From positions 10,816,049 to 10,880,048 of the forward strand of contig OX439007.1 in the NCBI GenBank assembly GCA_949316495.1: a DNA stretch of 64,000 nt, given 5' to 3'. A program made the translations under genes and the position numbers. Shown here one piece after another: positions 61,143-64,000 of the stretch. The number at the start of each line of letters is the position of its first letter. Position 1 is the stretch's first letter. This DNA comes from Amphiduros pacificus. Lineage: Eukaryota > Annelida > Polychaeta > Phyllodocida > Hesionidae. The notes under the pieces are model-generated. The model saw nothing but the letters and a program-made list of their open reading frames with translations, had not been told where the DNA came from and ran no database searches.

Positions 61143-62693
61143 CTGGGGTGGGTCACTGTATGAGTGATCCATGCTTGCACCCTTATAGATGAAACATAAA
61201 CAAACTTTCAGCTCTCATCTGAATTAAAAGAATTTATCAAGAAAGAAACTGTTCATGTTCAGGTAACAAAGTACCACCATCATGGATAAAATAGAATTTA
61301 TTCCGTGGTGCAGCATCCACTCCCTAAATGACCAGCCCTTTCCTAAGGATATTTTCTGCTATATTCTATTTGCATTTTCGCTCGCGTTTGTTTTGCCTTT
61401 AGGGCTAGATGTTCGAGGTTTTGACTGATTAAGCTGTAAGTCTATGGAGCATATCCGGCCATGTTTTTGCTTACACCGTCAGATAGCGCTTTTGTTTGAG
61501 AAGTGATTTGTGAGTGCGTGGAAGAGTAAGAAGATTTTCGTGGATTTTGCCCAAGGATTTTGCCTTGGTTTTTTTGGCCTTGGGATTTTGCAAACTTACG
61601 CGAGCTTGATTTTTTAAAAATCAACACTTGTTAAACATTTTGAGCAGCTTTGGGGCAGAAATGGCTGCCAGACCCAAAATAAACTAAAGCCTAGTAAAGG
61701 CAAAATTCACTGCTAGAGATCCTCGAGCTACAGTCAAAGGTGTACATGTACATGTACATGATGTATATCCAGACATGTTGAAAGCCCTTTTTGTGTACAG
61801 GTCTTAAACAAGTGAGAAATTTATGTTATAATTAAGGCTCTGTTATAACAGACTGTTACTAAGCGAACAGAGATGACGAGAGCCATAATGTAAATATCTG
61901 ACGTCACCCAGCCCACATGTGTAGCCATTGGCGGATCCAGGAGGGTTTTTTGGGGGGCTTCAGCGTGGCTAGCGTGGCTTTTGGGAACTGGAGCCCCTTA
62001 CTTTATGGGACTGGAGCCCCTTACTTTAGGGGTAAAATATCCTGGATCCGCCCCTGGTAGCAGTGTTGTGACAGTGTACATGTGACAAATTTATAGCAGT
62101 TTTGAATTTCAACACTGCAGGGTGCAGATCCAGTGTTAAGGTGTGGGAATTAGGTCACACATGTCTCGACCTCCACCACAGGCAGCCAGATCCCATATCA
62201 CTTACTTTTATATAGGTTAATACTAAGAGAGTGGTTGGGACTTTCCCTCGTGTGTGAAATCAAATAAACACATTTAACATTTTGAAAGACAGTGGAATTA
62301 CAAGATGACATGTGAGACACAACATTCAGCTCAATTGCAATTAGTGGTGGGTATTACAACACAGAATTTTGGTGGGTATTATAACACAGAATTTTGGTGG
62401 GTTTTATAATACAGATATGTTCTTCTGAGGGGCCTGCAGATCACGGACCTGGCTGTCAGTGTTGCAGAAATAAACATAGAATTGAAATGTTTTTTTTGCA
62501 AATGTAGAATATATGCCAGTCAGTGTTGTCTACGTTTACGGCAACTTCAAAATTATGAGAAAATATAAATATCATTTTCAAAAAGGAAACTGTATACAAA
62601 TTTAAAAAAAAAAAAAAAAGACTTCCTTGTTACACAGTTTGACTATTTCACCACAATTACCCACCAGATATAGTTTATAAAATTTATAATTAC
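61143..62693. other. Intron of the unrecognised gene, with a MITE
   Basis: This 1.55-kb interval separates two phase-matched exons. It holds the short inverted-repeat element at 61926-62056 and a two-copy repeat of TGGTGGGTATTATAACACAG near 62346-62400. Confidence 0.5.
61926..62056. mobile_element. 131-bp MITE with GGCGGATCC inverted ends
   Basis: The left end is CATTGGCGGATCCAGGA; the right end on the other strand is CAGGGGCGGATCCAGGA. GTAGC flanks both sides (61921-61925 and 62057-62061), a possible 5-bp target duplication. Inside is a two-copy unit, GGACTGGAGCCCCTTACTTT or a near copy. CAGGGGCGGATCC-type ends are familiar from non-autonomous DNA transposons (often hAT-like) in many animals. 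Confidence 0.7.
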
Positions 62694-62826
62694 CTGTTTG
62701 CAGACGAACTTTGTCAGATGTGTAAGACTTGTTTGATGAAGTTTTTTTTCTAAACTGGAAGAATCTTAGACGCAGAAGAGCGGTATGCTCTAAAATCTGG
62801 AACAGTCCTTGTCTGGAGGTGAGAAA
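62694..62826 (-). CDS. Exon of an unrecognised gene
   Basis: The 133-bp exon has a strong acceptor (TTGTTCTTATTTCAG) and donor (CAAACAG/GTAATT). Frame: phase 0 in, phase 1 out, reading FLTSRQGLFQILEHTALLRL, then RFFQFRKKTSSNKSYTSDKV and RLQT plus the G of a split codon. It is basic and partly amphipathic. The split codon is completed by the next exon (60970-61142) as glycine with no stop in the joint, which makes chance less likely. The upstream exon and start codon were not identified. No family is recognised. Confidence 0.6.
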
Positions 62827-63049
62827 CTGAAATAAGAACAATCGTTTGGGATAAAAGGGGAGAGCGGCAAAAAGCATTTATGTGTTCTTTTGTGATAAAC
62901 CAGAGACATTTAACACATTGGTTTAAATATCTCTGCATAAACCAAGCCGTGAAAGCTACAAAAACACGGTGTAGGAATGATTCCAACATTGCGCAACCAC
63001 ATGTAGGAATTCTGCCAAATAAGTAGGAACCACACTTCACTGAACGTCT

Positions 63050-63577
63050 CGTCATGAACGTTGGGGAAATTTCTTCATGGTTCGTAGTTCGTGGTTTGTA
63101 GTTCGTTTTTAGAAAATTACCAAAATGGGTAGATCTTCATATAATTTTAAATATTGTCTATATATTTCATGGATGTTAAGTACATCTCCTATTATAAGTC
63201 CATTTTTTTCAGGGAGTGTAATTATGAGCATGCTTGAGTATCGATGTAGAAAAGATTGAATCATCCCGCGATTTGAACACTGCACAAAAACACAACTTTT
63301 AGTGATTTTTTTTTTACTTACTATAACTGTCAATTATACCTTGTATTAATTGCTCAAGTCCATTTATTTCAATGAATATAATTGAAAAGAAAAGTTTATT
63401 TCTGGTATTGGAAATTCATATCTATATTGAAATATATAGACAATATATATGAAGATCTACCCATTTTGGTAATTTTCTAAAAAAAACGAACCAAGAACCA
63501 CGAACTACGGAACCACGAATTACGAACCACGAACTACGAACCACGAACCACGAAAAACATTCCACACGTTCATGACG
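63050..63577. mobile_element. Foldback-type inverted-repeat element
   Basis: Left and right ends share CGTCATGAACG, then a tract of TTCGTGGTTCGTAG-type units, and then a near-perfect inverted arm: left AGAAAATTACCAAAATGGGT with AGATCTTCATATA (63112-63143), right its complement (63447-63480). The right arm has many more TTCGTGG units than the left. The ~300-base middle is AT-rich. Long inverted arms with internal short repeats are typical of foldback elements. A stray end lies at 60455-60515. Confidence 0.7.
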
Positions 63578-64000
63578 ACCTGGTTTGGCTTGTTGGAGGA
63601 TGGTTCTACACCTGTGTGCTAAATTTCGTGGGGGGACATGTGGGAGCACCAAATTGGCATCCAGGGGCAGGGTTTATTTACTTTCATTCTTCTGAGCTCA
63701 CACCTGTGAAGCCCTGAAGACATCATTATACATGTAACAAAATAAATGGCAATCAGGGGATTTATTGTTTTCGAGTATTGTTTGTTGCAGATGGTGGGAA
63801 CTAGTGCACATCTCAAATGAACAGAAGTAATACTATTATGTTCATATCATTCGAGACTGGTGTACTTCTATATAGCAGTACATTTGTACATGTCATAATA
63901 TGAGATAACAAAATGTTGTGTTTAAAAGTTTTTATATGTTATCATATTATATTTAATGTTATTTGGTTTGTTATATTGTTAAATAAAGATTAACCCAATG
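63578..64000. other. Unannotated right flank
   Basis: Nothing supported. A donor-like CACAG/GTGTGAG on the minus strand near 63704 could end an upstream exon of the 60.97-62.83 kb gene, but no open exon is clear. Confidence 0.3.

Overview
The window looks like nuclear DNA of an invertebrate animal, most likely a mollusc or another lophotrochozoan. It is AT-rich, its genes are split by GT-AG introns, and it holds tRNA-derived SINEs, a decayed LINE, MITE-like elements and a very heavy load of minisatellites. The tandem arrays alone cover roughly a fifth of the window. The species cannot be fixed from the sequence.

All genes that can be supported lie on the minus strand. From the right: (1) an unrecognised gene with two phase-matched exons (62694-62826, 60970-61142); (2) a gene for a probably secreted or membrane-anchored protein with two DUF442/BLH-type phosphatase-like domains (5' UTR exon near 59814-59890; coding exons 58513-59530, 58013-58123, 53729-53979; 459 residues). 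Each domain lacks a different active-site residue: HC-x2-G-x-S in the first, HS-x2-G-x-R in the second. Its last exon is duplicated in tandem at 52888-53144 and the copy stays open. (3) A SAMD5-like SAM-domain gene (40625-41119, with a candidate last exon at 40485-40541). (4) Part of an unrecognised Ser/His- and Pro-rich protein (12920-13360, 10894-10998, 10282-10352). Its upstream exons are not identified, and it might or might not be joined to the SAMD5-like gene.

Layout: 0.6-7 kb, two large minisatellites; 10-13.4 kb, exons of gene 4, with one intron made almost wholly of two tandem arrays; 13.7-14.2 kb, a TTAA-flanked inverted-repeat element carrying three perfect CRE palindromes; 15.6-18.9 kb, a 22-bp satellite open in all three minus-strand frames; 19-40 kb, mostly unannotated DNA with further minisatellites, a SINE and CTCF-like motifs; 40.5-41.5 kb, the SAMD5-like gene; 46.5-47.8 kb, an inverted-repeat element filled with about 180-bp tandem units; 49.9-52 kb, a retroelement nest; 52.5-59.9 kb, the double pseudophosphatase gene; 60.9-62.8 kb, the unrecognised gene; 61.9 and 63.1-63.6 kb, two more inverted-repeat elements.

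The best candidate for something new is the double pseudophosphatase with its duplicated anchor exon. Next are the arrays that contain or abut splice sites and the frame-indifferent satellite. No link between the genes beyond shared strand can be shown.
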